10,248 nt of DNA from Thermoplasmata archaeon (lineage in GTDB: Archaea > Thermoplasmatota > Thermoplasmata > Lutacidiplasmatales > UBA184): the NCBI GenBank assembly GCA_021792485.1, contig JAJYUO010000033.1, positions 1 to 10,248 of the forward strand, in the 5' to 3' direction. Position numbers and translations under genes: made by a program. The notes below the pieces were generated by a model. The model saw only the letters and a list, made by a program, of their open reading frames with translations, searched no databases and was not told the DNA's origin. Below, in pieces: positions 1-6,694 of the stretch. Numbering within the stretch: position 1 is the first letter of the stretch; each line of letters opens with the position of its first letter.

Positions 1-536
1 GAGATCGTGCTGAGATTGTACATCGGGAGCACTCGGCTCCGGCGCTTCTCGGCCGGCGTGCGAAGTACGACCGGCCGGCGAGGGGTCGTACCGGGCCACT
101 CGCAAACCGGCCAATCCGGCACCGGCCGCCCGCGCAGATCGATCGCCCGGTAGCCGTTTCTCGCGAGCGCAAGATCGGGATCCGCGCGGAACCAAGCCGC
201 GACGGCCGTCGACTTATCCGGCTCGAACGCGTCGTCGTCGTCCAAGAACGAGACGACCTCCCCACGCGCCTCCTCGAGCCCCCGAGCGACGCTCGCCCCG
301 ACCGGGGGTTGGTTGTCGAACACCGTGCGGATCCCTAGACGACGGAGCTCGGCGTCGATCCCGGAGCCCTCGAGATTGTGCACGACCAGGATCTCGCGAC
401 CCCCGGGAGGGGGGGGCCCGGCAAGGACCGAGCGGACCGCATGCCATAGGAACCTCCGTCGGGTCCACGCGAGGATAACGACGGAGAGTTCCGGACGGTC
501 CGTCGATTCGGTGCCCGCAGCCTCGGATCCGAACAT
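1..536 (-). CDS. Family 2 glycosyltransferase, C-terminus cut by window edge (third gene of GT2 array)
   Basis: About 178 codons are visible before the gene leaves the window at its 3' side. The N-terminal GT-A nucleotide-sugar fold is recognisable: a first beta strand (ELSVVILAW, residues 16-24), then the RRRFL...AVRSVLA helix typical of GT2 enzymes, EILVVHN, and an acidic metal/nucleotide site FLDDDD (acidic residues about 99-102). After it come LALARNGYRAID and a Trp/Pro-rich stretch, both shared with the gene at 1686-2834. The likely role is sugar transfer from a nucleotide sugar to a surface glycan, lipid or protein; donor and acceptor cannot be read. No membrane segment is visible. The ATG at 536 is chosen because the GT fold begins 15 residues later. 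An in-frame ATG at 608, just after the upstream stop, would add 24 Arg-rich residues. A GAGGTG motif (554-559) lies an unusual 17 bases upstream of 536. The frame is continuous through a run of eight G (409-416). Confidence 0.85.
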   Translation of the reverse strand, partial: MFGSEAAGTESTDRPELSVVILAWTRRRFLWHAVRSVLAGPPPPGGREILVVHNLEGSGIDAELRRLGIRTVFDNQPPVGASVARGLEEARGEVVSFLDDDDAFEPDKSTAVAAWFRADPDLALARNGYRAIDLRGRPVPDWPVCEWPGTTPRRPVVLRTPAEKRRSRVLPMYNLSTI

Positions 537-611
537 GCGATTCGCGCATCCGGCACCTCGGTCCGCGGCTATGAGCCTTCTTGTTCGGAAGCGCGTCGAC
601 CGGCGCATGCG

Positions 612-1658
612 TTACGGAAGGTCGAAGCGCGGATCCAGCCCGAGTAGGGCGCGCCGGGCGAGCCCCGGGGCGACACAGTACGCGCCCGCCAATGCGCCGG
701 TGCCCCACCGGACCGTCACGGGGGGATCGAGAGGCCGCTCTCGGAGCCGACGGCCGATGTATGCTCGCAGCGGGTCCCGCACGCTCCGAGGAGCGACGCC
801 GGCCCGAATCCGATCGAGCAGTTGGGCGGCATCGGCCACGCGCCCGAGCATCTGGGTCCGCGCGTCGAGCCAGTCGGCCAGGGAGGAAGGTCCGTGTGAC
901 GGTACGAAGCGGGCGAACCTCCGGTGGTCTTCCCAGTGCCGCTGCTTCCAGCCGCTCCGACGGCTCGCGCTGGTGCCATAATGGCGATAGAGGGTGGTCC
1001 GAGCGTTGTCGAAGAACATCGAACCGGGCGAGACGCCGGCCGCGACGAACACGAAGAGATCGGGGCAGATGGACTGGGCGATGAGCGGGCGGATCTCCGG
1101 AGTCAGAATCGTTCGCGGGAACACCATGGTTCCCACGTTGAGCCACTCGGTGCCCGATCTTCGGAGCCGTTCGATCCCGTCGTTCTTGGAGTTCGCGGGA
1201 ATTTCAATCGGGCCCGCATCGAGCCCGCGGTCTCGCTCCATCGACGCCCAATGGGAGATCGGGAGAGGGACCCCGTGCTCGTCCACGACGGCCACCCGGT
1301 TCCGGTAGAGGGCAGTCTCGGGATGGAGGTGGAACCGTTCGAGAGCACGGGCGAGATGATCGCGAGTGAAGAGATCATCGTCCTCGAGGATCGCGACGAG
1401 CGGCGACGCCGTCGCGTCGATCGCATCGAGGAGCCACCGGCCGATGACCGGTTCCGGATCACGACGGCGAGCGACACCGTTCTTCGCGCACCGGGCGTCG
1501 ATCTCGGGGTCGTCAAAGTCGGTGAGCGCGAGGATTTCCATCGATTCCCGGGGAATCGTCTGGGCGAGGACGGAGTCGAGCGCTCCCTCCAGGAACCTCC
1601 GACGCCGGTACGCGGCGACGACGACCGCGATCTCGGACGCGAATTTCGTGTCCGCCAC
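612..1658 (-). CDS. Family 2 glycosyltransferase (second gene of GT2 array)
   Basis: A 348-residue protein with an N-terminal GT-A domain: EIAVVVAAYRRRRFLEGALDSVLAQ (start of the nucleotide-binding fold), MEILAL, then the acidic LEDDD site at residues 91-95 that in GT2 enzymes binds the metal and nucleotide-sugar diphosphate. ALYRNRVAVVDEHG and NVGTMVF follow and match the equivalent stretches of both neighbours, so the three genes are paralogues; this one is the most diverged. The C-terminal half (about 200-348) has no motif I recognise and no evident membrane segment. It is probably a soluble or peripheral glycosyltransferase acting on a surface glycan at the cytoplasmic face (inferred). 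The start is GTG, supported by GAGGGGAG (1668-1675) nine bases upstream. The gap from the preceding gene's stop is 27 bases, and the next gene follows within 75 bases, so the three are probably co-transcribed. Substrate is unknown. Confidence 0.88.
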   Translation of the reverse strand: MADTKFASEIAVVVAAYRRRRFLEGALDSVLAQTIPRESMEILALTDFDDPEIDARCAKNGVARRRDPEPVIGRWLLDAIDATASPLVAILEDDDLFTRDHLARALERFHLHPETALYRNRVAVVDEHGVPLPISHWASMERDRGLDAGPIEIPANSKNDGIERLRRSGTEWLNVGTMVFPRTILTPEIRPLIAQSICPDLFVFVAAGVSPGSMFFDNARTTLYRHYGTSASRRSGWKQRHWEDHRRFARFVPSHGPSSLADWLDARTQMLGRVADAAQLLDRIRAGVAPRSVRDPLRAYIGRRLRERPLDPPVTVRWGTGALAGAYCVAPGLARRALLGLDPRFDLP

Positions 1659-1667
1659 CAGCGACGG

Positions 1668-1675
1668 CTCCCCTC
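1668..1675 (-). promoter_or_regulatory. Shine-Dalgarno-like site for the middle GT2 gene
   Basis: GAGGGGAG on the minus strand, separated by nine bases from the GTG at 1658. It decides in favour of that GTG start and marks an internal, non-leaderless gene of the GT2 unit. Confidence 0.5.
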
Positions 1676-1685
1676 GGACTTCGGC

Positions 1686-2834
1686 CTAGTGCGGTGAGTG
1701 GGGGGAGGTCCGCGATTGCGCCCCGGAAGGGAACAAGCCACCGTAGTCGATTCCGGGCGCAACGCGCCGATACGACTCCCGGTTGAATCGCCACCACGCC
1801 CGGATCGCCCGCTCGGGCTCGATCCGACGTAGCAACGAAAAACTCACGATCCACGACCGGAAAAGCTGGCGCTCCCGCACCATGCCGCGGAGCATGTCAA
1901 GGTAATCGCGCAGGCCGGGAGCCGGAAACTCCGGCGAGCTCATCGCGGCCTCGAACCGATGAATGACCTCGAGCCAGCGCGCCGTGGTCTCGGCCGGAGT
2001 GCCCCGTACCATCGCGAGCTGCTGCTGGTGGGAAGTGTCGAGCCGATGCAGGCGCTCGAGGCTCCGCGGCGGACCGATGCCGTCCGCCGAGAAGTTCTCG
2101 AGGCTGGTGCTCGCGTGGACGCGGCGTCGGGTCAAGATCCGTTCGTCGAATCGGGCGGCCCCCGGGCTCCCGAGCGCAGAGAGGTACACGAGGGAGTCGG
2201 CCGCCGAGGGGCTCTCGCTCCACTGCGAGACGTACGGCTGGATGGCGTCGCTGCGGACGCTGATCGAACTCAAGTTGTGAATGGGAAGACTAGGGGATCG
2301 GGATTTGGCCCGGGTAGTGCGCCGCTCCTGGCGCTGGGCGACCGGAAGCGCGGGCCAGTAGTTGTTCGGCCAGTCGATCAGCGGACGGCCCGAGGCGTCG
2401 ATGCAGCGGTTTGCATTCCGCACTAGCGCAAGATCGGAATCGGCGTCGAACTCTTCGCGCAATGTCGCGAGCTTGGCCGGCTCGAACTCGTCGTCGTCCT
2501 CGAGGAAGACCAGCACGCGCCCTTGGGCCGCACCGACGCCGATGGCGAGCGCGGCTCCCTGCGACGATGTGGGAGCCGACAGGATGCGGGCCCCCATGCC
2601 GGTTAGCAGCGCGTCGAGCGACGGGTTCGAGTACCCCCGTACCACGATGATCTCGTAATCGTCGCGGGAGACGCTCTGCGCGAGAACGCTGCGCACGGCC
2701 TGCTCGATGAACTCCATGCGCTGCCATGTGTACACGATCACGGAAAAGTAGGGGGCCGCCACGCGATCGCGGACCGCCGGCAGCGAGGCGATGAGGGCAA
2801 TCGCCGGAGCCCATACGAGGTGGGCGTGCGCCAT
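1686..2834 (-). CDS. Family 2 glycosyltransferase (first, promoter-proximal gene of GT2 array)
   Basis: A 382-residue protein. The GT-A domain begins near residue 29 (YFSVIVYTWQRMEFIEQAVR, SVLAQ, YEIIVV), with the acidic FLEDDDEFEP site at residues 110-119 (EDDD 112-115). It then has LALVRNANRCIDASGRPL, a Trp-rich segment, and LPIHNLSSISVR. These match the partial gene at 1-536 closely and the middle gene more weakly, so they arose by tandem duplication. The likely reaction is transfer of a sugar from a nucleotide sugar; acceptor unknown. Residues 5-21 (LVWAPAIALIASLPAV) are hydrophobic and precede the domain. They could be a short membrane anchor, or an over-long start, since a GTG at 2762 would give a tighter GT2 N-terminus. 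The AT-rich box at 2861-2870 sits about 31 bases from the ATG and supports the longer form from a near-leaderless transcript. The C-terminal 150 residues are Arg-rich with no recognised motif. Confidence 0.87.
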   Translation of the reverse strand: MAHAHLVWAPAIALIASLPAVRDRVAAPYFSVIVYTWQRMEFIEQAVRSVLAQSVSRDDYEIIVVRGYSNPSLDALLTGMGARILSAPTSSQGAALAIGVGAAQGRVLVFLEDDDEFEPAKLATLREEFDADSDLALVRNANRCIDASGRPLIDWPNNYWPALPVAQRQERRTTRAKSRSPSLPIHNLSSISVRSDAIQPYVSQWSESPSAADSLVYLSALGSPGAARFDERILTRRRVHASTSLENFSADGIGPPRSLERLHRLDTSHQQQLAMVRGTPAETTARWLEVIHRFEAAMSSPEFPAPGLRDYLDMLRGMVRERQLFRSWIVSFSLLRRIEPERAIRAWWRFNRESYRRVAPGIDYGGLFPSGAQSRTSPHSPH

Positions 2835-2860
2835 CCACGCCGATACGGCAGGCGTTGCTG

Positions 2861-2870
2861 ATAATGCTTA
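2861..2870 (-). promoter_or_regulatory. TATA-like box for the GT2 array
   Basis: TAAGCATTAT on the minus strand is an AT-rich island in G+C-rich DNA. It is centred about 31 bases upstream of the ATG at 2834, where an archaeal TATA box for a leaderless or very short-leader transcript would lie. Confidence 0.45.
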
Positions 2871-3063
2871 GTCTATCCGCCGAGGGACACGTTCCGAGGG
2901 GCTCGCATATGAGCGGGCGATCGCGGGTTCCCGAGAGCCGAACGGTTCCATACTGGCCCCACCCGGCGGATCTCGAGGGGAGCCGGGAACGACTGCCGCA
3001 GGGCCCATCGCGTGTTGGAGCCCACGGACCGTCCCCGATGCACGCGATTTTGCGCCCCGCCGG

Positions 3064-3070
3064 TATTAAA
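3064..3070 (+). promoter_or_regulatory. TATA-like box for the M20/GT4 unit
   Basis: TATTAAA stands out in G+C-rich surroundings. With normal archaeal spacing, transcription would start near 3093, giving a 5' leader of about 60 bases before the ATG at 3154. This unit would therefore not be leaderless. Confidence 0.5.
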
Positions 3071-3115
3071 GGCTCTCGGTCCTTGCGGGTGGCGCTGTGT
3101 TTGGCTCACCGTGCG

Positions 3116-3157
3116 ATGCTTCGTGCCGGTGGGCCCGCTGCGCCTAGGTCCGTATGA
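3116..3157 (+). other. Possible 13-codon leader ORF overlapping the M20 start (ATGA)
   Basis: An ATG at 3116 begins MLRAGGPAAPRSV and stops at TGA 3155-3157, which overlaps the M20 ATG (3154) in a four-base ATGA. It lies wholly within the predicted 5' leader downstream of the TATA box. Such overlaps can couple translation, but a 13-codon frame in this G+C-rich sequence may be chance, and no ribosome-binding site is evident. Confidence 0.2.
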
Positions 3158-4233
3158 AGCGACAGATGATCGACATGCTGGCGGAGCTCGTGAAGATCCC
3201 GAGCGATCCGCTTTCCGACAAGCAGGAGATCCTCGACTACGTCCAGTCGTTCACGGACCAGATTCACATGCGCAACACCCTCTTCGGCGACGCCCAGGCG
3301 CCGGCGCTCCTTGCGGAGTACGGCCAGAGCGGAGTCGTGCTCTCGGGGCACTTAGACACGCCGCCGATCGGCGATTACTGGAGCTTCTCCCAAAGCCAGA
3401 TCGCGAGCGGCCGCCTGTACGGACGGGGGGCGGCGGACATGAAGGGGACGATCGTCGCGATGCTGCAGGCCGCGGCCGACCTCACGACCCGCAAGATCCC
3501 GGTCGTCCTCGCCTTCACCACCGACGAAGAGACGACGATGCAGGGAGCCATGGCCCTGTCGAAGACCCTTCCGGTGCGCCGGGCCAAGGCGGTCGTCGTC
3601 GGCGAGCCGACCGGGTTGCGCGTCGCGCACGCGGAGAAGGGCGTGCTGGATATCGCGATCGAGACCCGCGGGAAGGCGGCGCACGGCGCCATGCCTCACC
3701 TGGGCGACAACGCGGTCACGAAGATGATGCGAATCGTCCGTGGCCTCGAGTCGTTCAAGGGACGGATCGCGCACCCGGAGCTCGGCTCCGTGACCATGAA
3801 CCTCGGCACGTTCCATGGCGGCACCCGACTGAACGTCGTCCCGAACAAGGCGACCGCGGAGGTCGACATCCGTTTTCCCCCCCCGTACTCCCCCGACCAG
3901 CTCTACCACGAGATCGAGGAGCACCTGAGGCGGATCAAGACCCCGTTCACGCTCCGTCGGCTCGTCGCGATGCCCTCGGTACAGATCGACGTGGCGTCGC
4001 CGCACATCAAGCTCCTCCAGGAGATCTCCGGCGCCGAGGGAACGGTGCTCGTACACGCCTCGGAGGCCGTCTACTATTCCCTCGTGAATCCCCGGGTGGC
4101 GATTTACGGCGCGGGCGAAGAGGAACTCTCCCACCAAGCAAACGAGTACGTGAAGATCGAGGCGGTCGCACGGGCGACCGAGGTCTTCAAGAAGTACGCC
4201 CAGCGACTCATGACGATGCGCCTGGCGGCGTAG
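3154..4233 (+). CDS. M20 family di-zinc deacylase (ArgE/DapE/LysK type)
   Basis: This 359-residue protein is a complete M20 metallohydrolase, a family that removes acyl groups from amino-acid intermediates in the cytoplasm. The zinc-site residues are all visible: H66 in SGHLD, the bridging D95 in GRGAADMKG, catalytic base E125 and ligand E126 in TDEETTMQGA, E151 in VGEPTG, and H337 in SHQANEYV. H177 in GKAAHGAMPH is the usual conserved His of the lid/dimerisation domain (about 167-280). Length is normal for the family. Motifs alone do not separate acetylornithine deacetylase, succinyl-diaminopimelate desuccinylase and LysW-carrier lysine/ornithine hydrolase (LysK), so no symbol is given. An in-frame TAG at 3145 bounds the start; a second ATG lies four codons in. 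The GT4 gene follows after 10 bases, probably in the same operon, which gives no metabolic clue. The only other lysine-related gene here is the LysO-like exporter at 8043. Confidence 0.93.
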   Translation: MKRQMIDMLAELVKIPSDPLSDKQEILDYVQSFTDQIHMRNTLFGDAQAPALLAEYGQSGVVLSGHLDTPPIGDYWSFSQSQIASGRLYGRGAADMKGTIVAMLQAAADLTTRKIPVVLAFTTDEETTMQGAMALSKTLPVRRAKAVVVGEPTGLRVAHAEKGVLDIAIETRGKAAHGAMPHLGDNAVTKMMRIVRGLESFKGRIAHPELGSVTMNLGTFHGGTRLNVVPNKATAEVDIRFPPPYSPDQLYHEIEEHLRRIKTPFTLRRLVAMPSVQIDVASPHIKLLQEISGAEGTVLVHASEAVYYSLVNPRVAIYGAGEEELSHQANEYVKIEAVARATEVFKKYAQRLMTMRLAA

Positions 4234-4243
4234 CGCCGGAATC

Positions 4244-5452
4244 GTGCGGATCGCGCAGATCTCGACGCGCTACCCTCCCGGCCCGGGAGGGGTCGAGCGG
4301 CACGTCCAAGAGATCTCCGCCCGCCTTGGCGCTCGGGGCCACACGGTTCGCGTCCTCACGAGCGACCTGCGTCGCGAGTTTCCCTGGGAGCGCCTTCCCG
4401 GCGGAGTCCCGCGCCACGAGGCGACCCCGTTCGGCGCGATCGATCGCCTCCCGGTCTGGAGCTTGCCGGGCGAGCTCCACTATCCGTTCTTTCGCGGTCT
4501 GGGGCGCGCGCTCAAACGGGCGAACCCCGAAATCGTCCACGTGCACACGTACGGAACCCACCAAGTGCGCATCGCGGACCGACACCGTCGCCGGCGCGGG
4601 GTGCCGTTCGTCCTTGCCACGCACTTCCACCCGATCTCCTCGATTCACGGCGGTCGGTTGCGCCACGAGCTGCGCGCGTTCTACGATCGACGCATCGGTG
4701 GTCCGGCTCTCGCGAACGCGGCCTGCCTTCTGGTTGAGAGTCGGGAAGAGGAGCGACTCCTTGCGGGCCTGGGATTTCCCCTGCCCCCAATCCGAGTCGT
4801 GCCTCCTGGGTTCACCCCGTTCCCCTCCCCGGTCGCTCCGGGGACCTTCGCGAAGACGTACGGCGTGCCGGGTCCGTTCATCCTGTACGTGGGGCGACTC
4901 GCGTCGAACAAGGGGCTCGGCACGTTGGTAGACGCTTTCGCTCGGATCGCCCCGGAAGCTCCGGGCCTCTCTCTCGTTCTGATCGGCGATGACGGAGGTG
5001 CCGAGGCCGAGGTCGTTCGTCGCGTCCGCTACCATGATCTCGAGGGCCGAGTGCACCGCATCGGCTATCTTGCGGACGATGCGATGGTGGCCGGCGCTCT
5101 GAGGGACGCCGCGATCTTCGTCCTGCCGAGCTATTACGAAGCGTTCGGACTCGTTCTCCTGGACGCGATGGCCCAGGGCACGCCCGTGGTGGCGACTCGG
5201 GTCGGCGGAATCCCGGAGTTCGTGGAGGACGGGAAGGTGGGACGGCTCGTGCCCCCCCACGACGATTCGGCTCTTGCCGAGGCGCTGCGGGCGCTGTGGG
5301 CCGATCCTCAAGGTCGCGCGGCGATGGGACGGCACGCGCGGGAGGTCGTCGCGCCGCGGTATACCTGGGATGCGCTCGTCGACCGCATCGAGGCGATCTA
5401 CGCCGAGGTCCTCACCGGTCGCGTCGGGCCCGCATCGACGACCGCGAGGTGA
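4244..5452 (+). CDS. Family 4 glycosyltransferase (GT-B fold)
   Basis: A 402-residue, full-length GT4 retaining glycosyltransferase with two Rossmann-like domains. The N-terminal acceptor domain begins MRIAQISTRYPPGPGGVERHV, containing the Gly-rich loop of the family, and continues with EIVHVHTYG (96-104) and ATHFHP (125-130). The C-terminal nucleotide-sugar domain starts near 210 with FILYVGRLASNKG (R218 and K223, the usual donor-phosphate contacts). It holds the E-x7-E region, here EAFGLVLLD (E299...D307), so the second Glu is replaced by Asp. It ends with TRVGGIPEFVEDGKVGRLVPPHD. Such enzymes build glycolipids, glycoproteins or exopolysaccharide at the inner face of the membrane; the substrate here is unknown. 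The GTG at 4244 gives the canonical N-terminus, with no clear Shine-Dalgarno motif. It lies 10 bases after the M20 gene and is probably co-transcribed. Its last 41 bases overlap the convergent aminotransferase gene. Confidence 0.94.
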   Translation: MRIAQISTRYPPGPGGVERHVQEISARLGARGHTVRVLTSDLRREFPWERLPGGVPRHEATPFGAIDRLPVWSLPGELHYPFFRGLGRALKRANPEIVHVHTYGTHQVRIADRHRRRRGVPFVLATHFHPISSIHGGRLRHELRAFYDRRIGGPALANAACLLVESREEERLLAGLGFPLPPIRVVPPGFTPFPSPVAPGTFAKTYGVPGPFILYVGRLASNKGLGTLVDAFARIAPEAPGLSLVLIGDDGGAEAEVVRRVRYHDLEGRVHRIGYLADDAMVAGALRDAAIFVLPSYYEAFGLVLLDAMAQGTPVVATRVGGIPEFVEDGKVGRLVPPHDDSALAEALRALWADPQGRAAMGRHAREVVAPRYTWDALVDRIEAIYAEVLTGRVGPASTTAR

Positions 5453-6584
5453 ACTGTTCCCCGTATCGCGTGAGGATGGCGAGGCCCTTCGCGAGGTTCT
5501 CGCGGGACGTCGCGAAGGAAAGCCGCAGATGCCTCTCTCCTCGAGAGCCGAAAGAGTCGCCCGGAGTGGTGATCAACCCGGCCTCCAGCAGGCCCATCGC
5601 AGCCTCGACGGAGCTCTGGGGCCAGTCGAAGGCCGGGAAGATGTAGAACGCGCCGCTCGGACGAACGCAGCGCATGCCGGGAACGCGCGCGAGCTCGCGC
5701 ATCGCGAGGTCCCGGCGTCCGCGGAACTCCTGGACCATGGCCCGCATCGCGCCGAACCCCGTCTCGAGGCCCACCAAAATCGCCTGCTGCGCGGGCGTCG
5801 ACGGACAGGCCATGATGTGGTAGTGGATCTTCCCGATGGGACCGACCAGCGCCCGCGGCGCGACCACGAACCCGAGCCTCCAGCCGGTGGCGGCGAAGGT
5901 CTTCGAGAACGAGTTGACGATGACCGCGCGATCGGTACGACCCCAAAACGACGTCGCCGGCGCCTCGTAGGTGATGCGATCGTAGACTTCGTCCGACACG
6001 ATCGTGAGGTTGTGTCGTTCCGCGAGGTCGATGATCCCGTCGACCGTCGCGCGCGGGAACACCGCGCCCGTCGGGTTCGACGGGCTGTTCACTACGATCG
6101 CGGTCGTTCGGGATGTGATGCGGCGCTCGATCTCCTCCATCCGGGGCAGGTAGCCGTCGCGCTCCGTGAGGGGATACGGGACCGGGCGCGCACCGACCAG
6201 GCGCGCGTGCGGAGCGTATAGGACGAACCCGGGATCCGGTACAAGGACCTCGTCGTTTGGATCGTACAGGGCGAGGGCGCAGGCCATCAGTGCCTCGGAT
6301 CCTCCGGATGTGATGATCACGTTGTCTCCGGTCGTCGAGGGAAGACGGTCGGTGTACAGCCCCGCTACGAGAGACCTCAGCTTGGGCAGGCCCGCGGTGG
6401 GCCCGTAGTGGTTCGCCCCATTGCGCGTCGCGTCGGCAAGGGCGGCGACGATCTCCGCGGGAGGATCGAAATCCGGTTCTCCCAAGCCCAGATTGATGCA
6501 GTCGGGACGCGCGGCCTCGAACATCCGACGGATGCCCGAGATCTCCACCTCGCCGACCCGGCGAGCTACCATTTCGAGTGGCAC
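5412..6584 (-). CDS. Class I/II PLP-dependent aminotransferase (aspartate-type, fold I)
   Basis: A 390-residue cytoplasmic enzyme that moves an amino group between an amino acid and a 2-oxo acid using pyridoxal phosphate. Visible landmarks are NLGLGEPDFDPP (31-42), TSGGSEAL (92-99), SPSNPTG with N170, SDEVYD with D198 and Y201, the Schiff-base lysine K228 in NSFSKTFAATGWRLG with phosphate-binding R236, and carboxylate-binding R354 in RHLRLSFA. This layout is that of the Igamma AspB/AraT-like group common in archaea. Aspartate aminotransferase is a reasonable guess, but aromatic, alanine or branched substrates cannot be excluded. GTG 6584 gives the longest form. ATG 6572 gives 386 residues and is the better start if the transcript is leaderless, because TAAATC then lies about 26 bases upstream. 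It is divergent from purA across 110 bases. Its 3' end overlaps the GT4 gene by 41 bases. Confidence 0.95.
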   Translation of the reverse strand: MPLEMVARRVGEVEISGIRRMFEAARPDCINLGLGEPDFDPPAEIVAALADATRNGANHYGPTAGLPKLRSLVAGLYTDRLPSTTGDNVIITSGGSEALMACALALYDPNDEVLVPDPGFVLYAPHARLVGARPVPYPLTERDGYLPRMEEIERRITSRTTAIVVNSPSNPTGAVFPRATVDGIIDLAERHNLTIVSDEVYDRITYEAPATSFWGRTDRAVIVNSFSKTFAATGWRLGFVVAPRALVGPIGKIHYHIMACPSTPAQQAILVGLETGFGAMRAMVQEFRGRRDLAMRELARVPGMRCVRPSGAFYIFPAFDWPQSSVEAAMGLLEAGLITTPGDSFGSRGERHLRLSFATSRENLAKGLAILTRYGEQFTSRSSMRARRDR

Positions 6585-6594
6585 TATCGTCCGG

Positions 6595-6607
6595 GATTTA
6601 CAGTTAT
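6595..6607 (-). promoter_or_regulatory. TATA-like box for the aminotransferase (possibly also serving purA)
   Basis: On the minus strand this reads ATAACTGTAAATC, the only AT-rich stretch in the 110-base gap between the two divergent genes. Its TAAATC part is about 26 bases from the aminotransferase ATG at 6572. On the plus strand the same stretch includes TTTACAGTTAT, which could place a purA transcript start near 6630. Confidence 0.4.
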
Positions 6608-6683
6608 GGAGACCGCGCGCGGGTGTGACACGCCGCGGCGCGTCGCCGCAACCCGTTTCAAGCCAGGGGCCTCCCTCGTGGTC

Positions 6684-6687
6684 GAGG
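6684..6687 (+). promoter_or_regulatory. Shine-Dalgarno-like GAGG for purA
   Basis: GAGG lies seven bases before the purA ATG at 6695 and agrees with a leadered transcript starting near the AT-rich box at 6595-6607. Confidence 0.35.
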
Positions 6688-6694
6688 CAACGCG

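Larger units (their letters stand above)
2835..3153. other. Divergent intergenic region (319 bases)
   Basis: This separates the leftward GT2 array from the rightward M20/GT4 pair. It holds a TATA-like box for each direction (2861-2870 minus; 3064-3070 plus) and a possible 13-codon leader ORF at 3116-3157. The middle, about 2880-3055, is G+C-rich. A plus-strand frame is open there, but its Arg/Ser/Pro-rich translation resembles no protein. I find no convincing RNA gene or long inverted repeat. Confidence 0.6.

Noticed and set aside
409..416. Run of eight G inside the partial GT2 gene, suspected as a frameshift site.
   Set aside because: Recounting shows the frame passes through without a shift: the fold residues before (SVLAG) and after (REILVVHN) are in the same frame, and the frame stays open to base 1.
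214..1146. A 310-codon open frame on the minus strand.
   Set aside because: It lies in another frame of two recognised GT2 genes, and its translation is Arg/Pro/Ser-rich with no motif; a shadow of high-G+C coding DNA.
2855..3157. A 100-codon plus-strand frame filling the intergenic region.
   Set aside because: Its composition resembles no protein, it spans the predicted promoter, and it has no ribosome-binding site. Only its last 13 codons are kept as a possible leader ORF.
3012..4931. A 639-codon open frame on the plus strand, longer than any real gene here.
   Set aside because: It crosses the M20 and GT4 genes in a different frame and reads as low-complexity Arg-rich sequence; the true genes carry full catalytic motifs.
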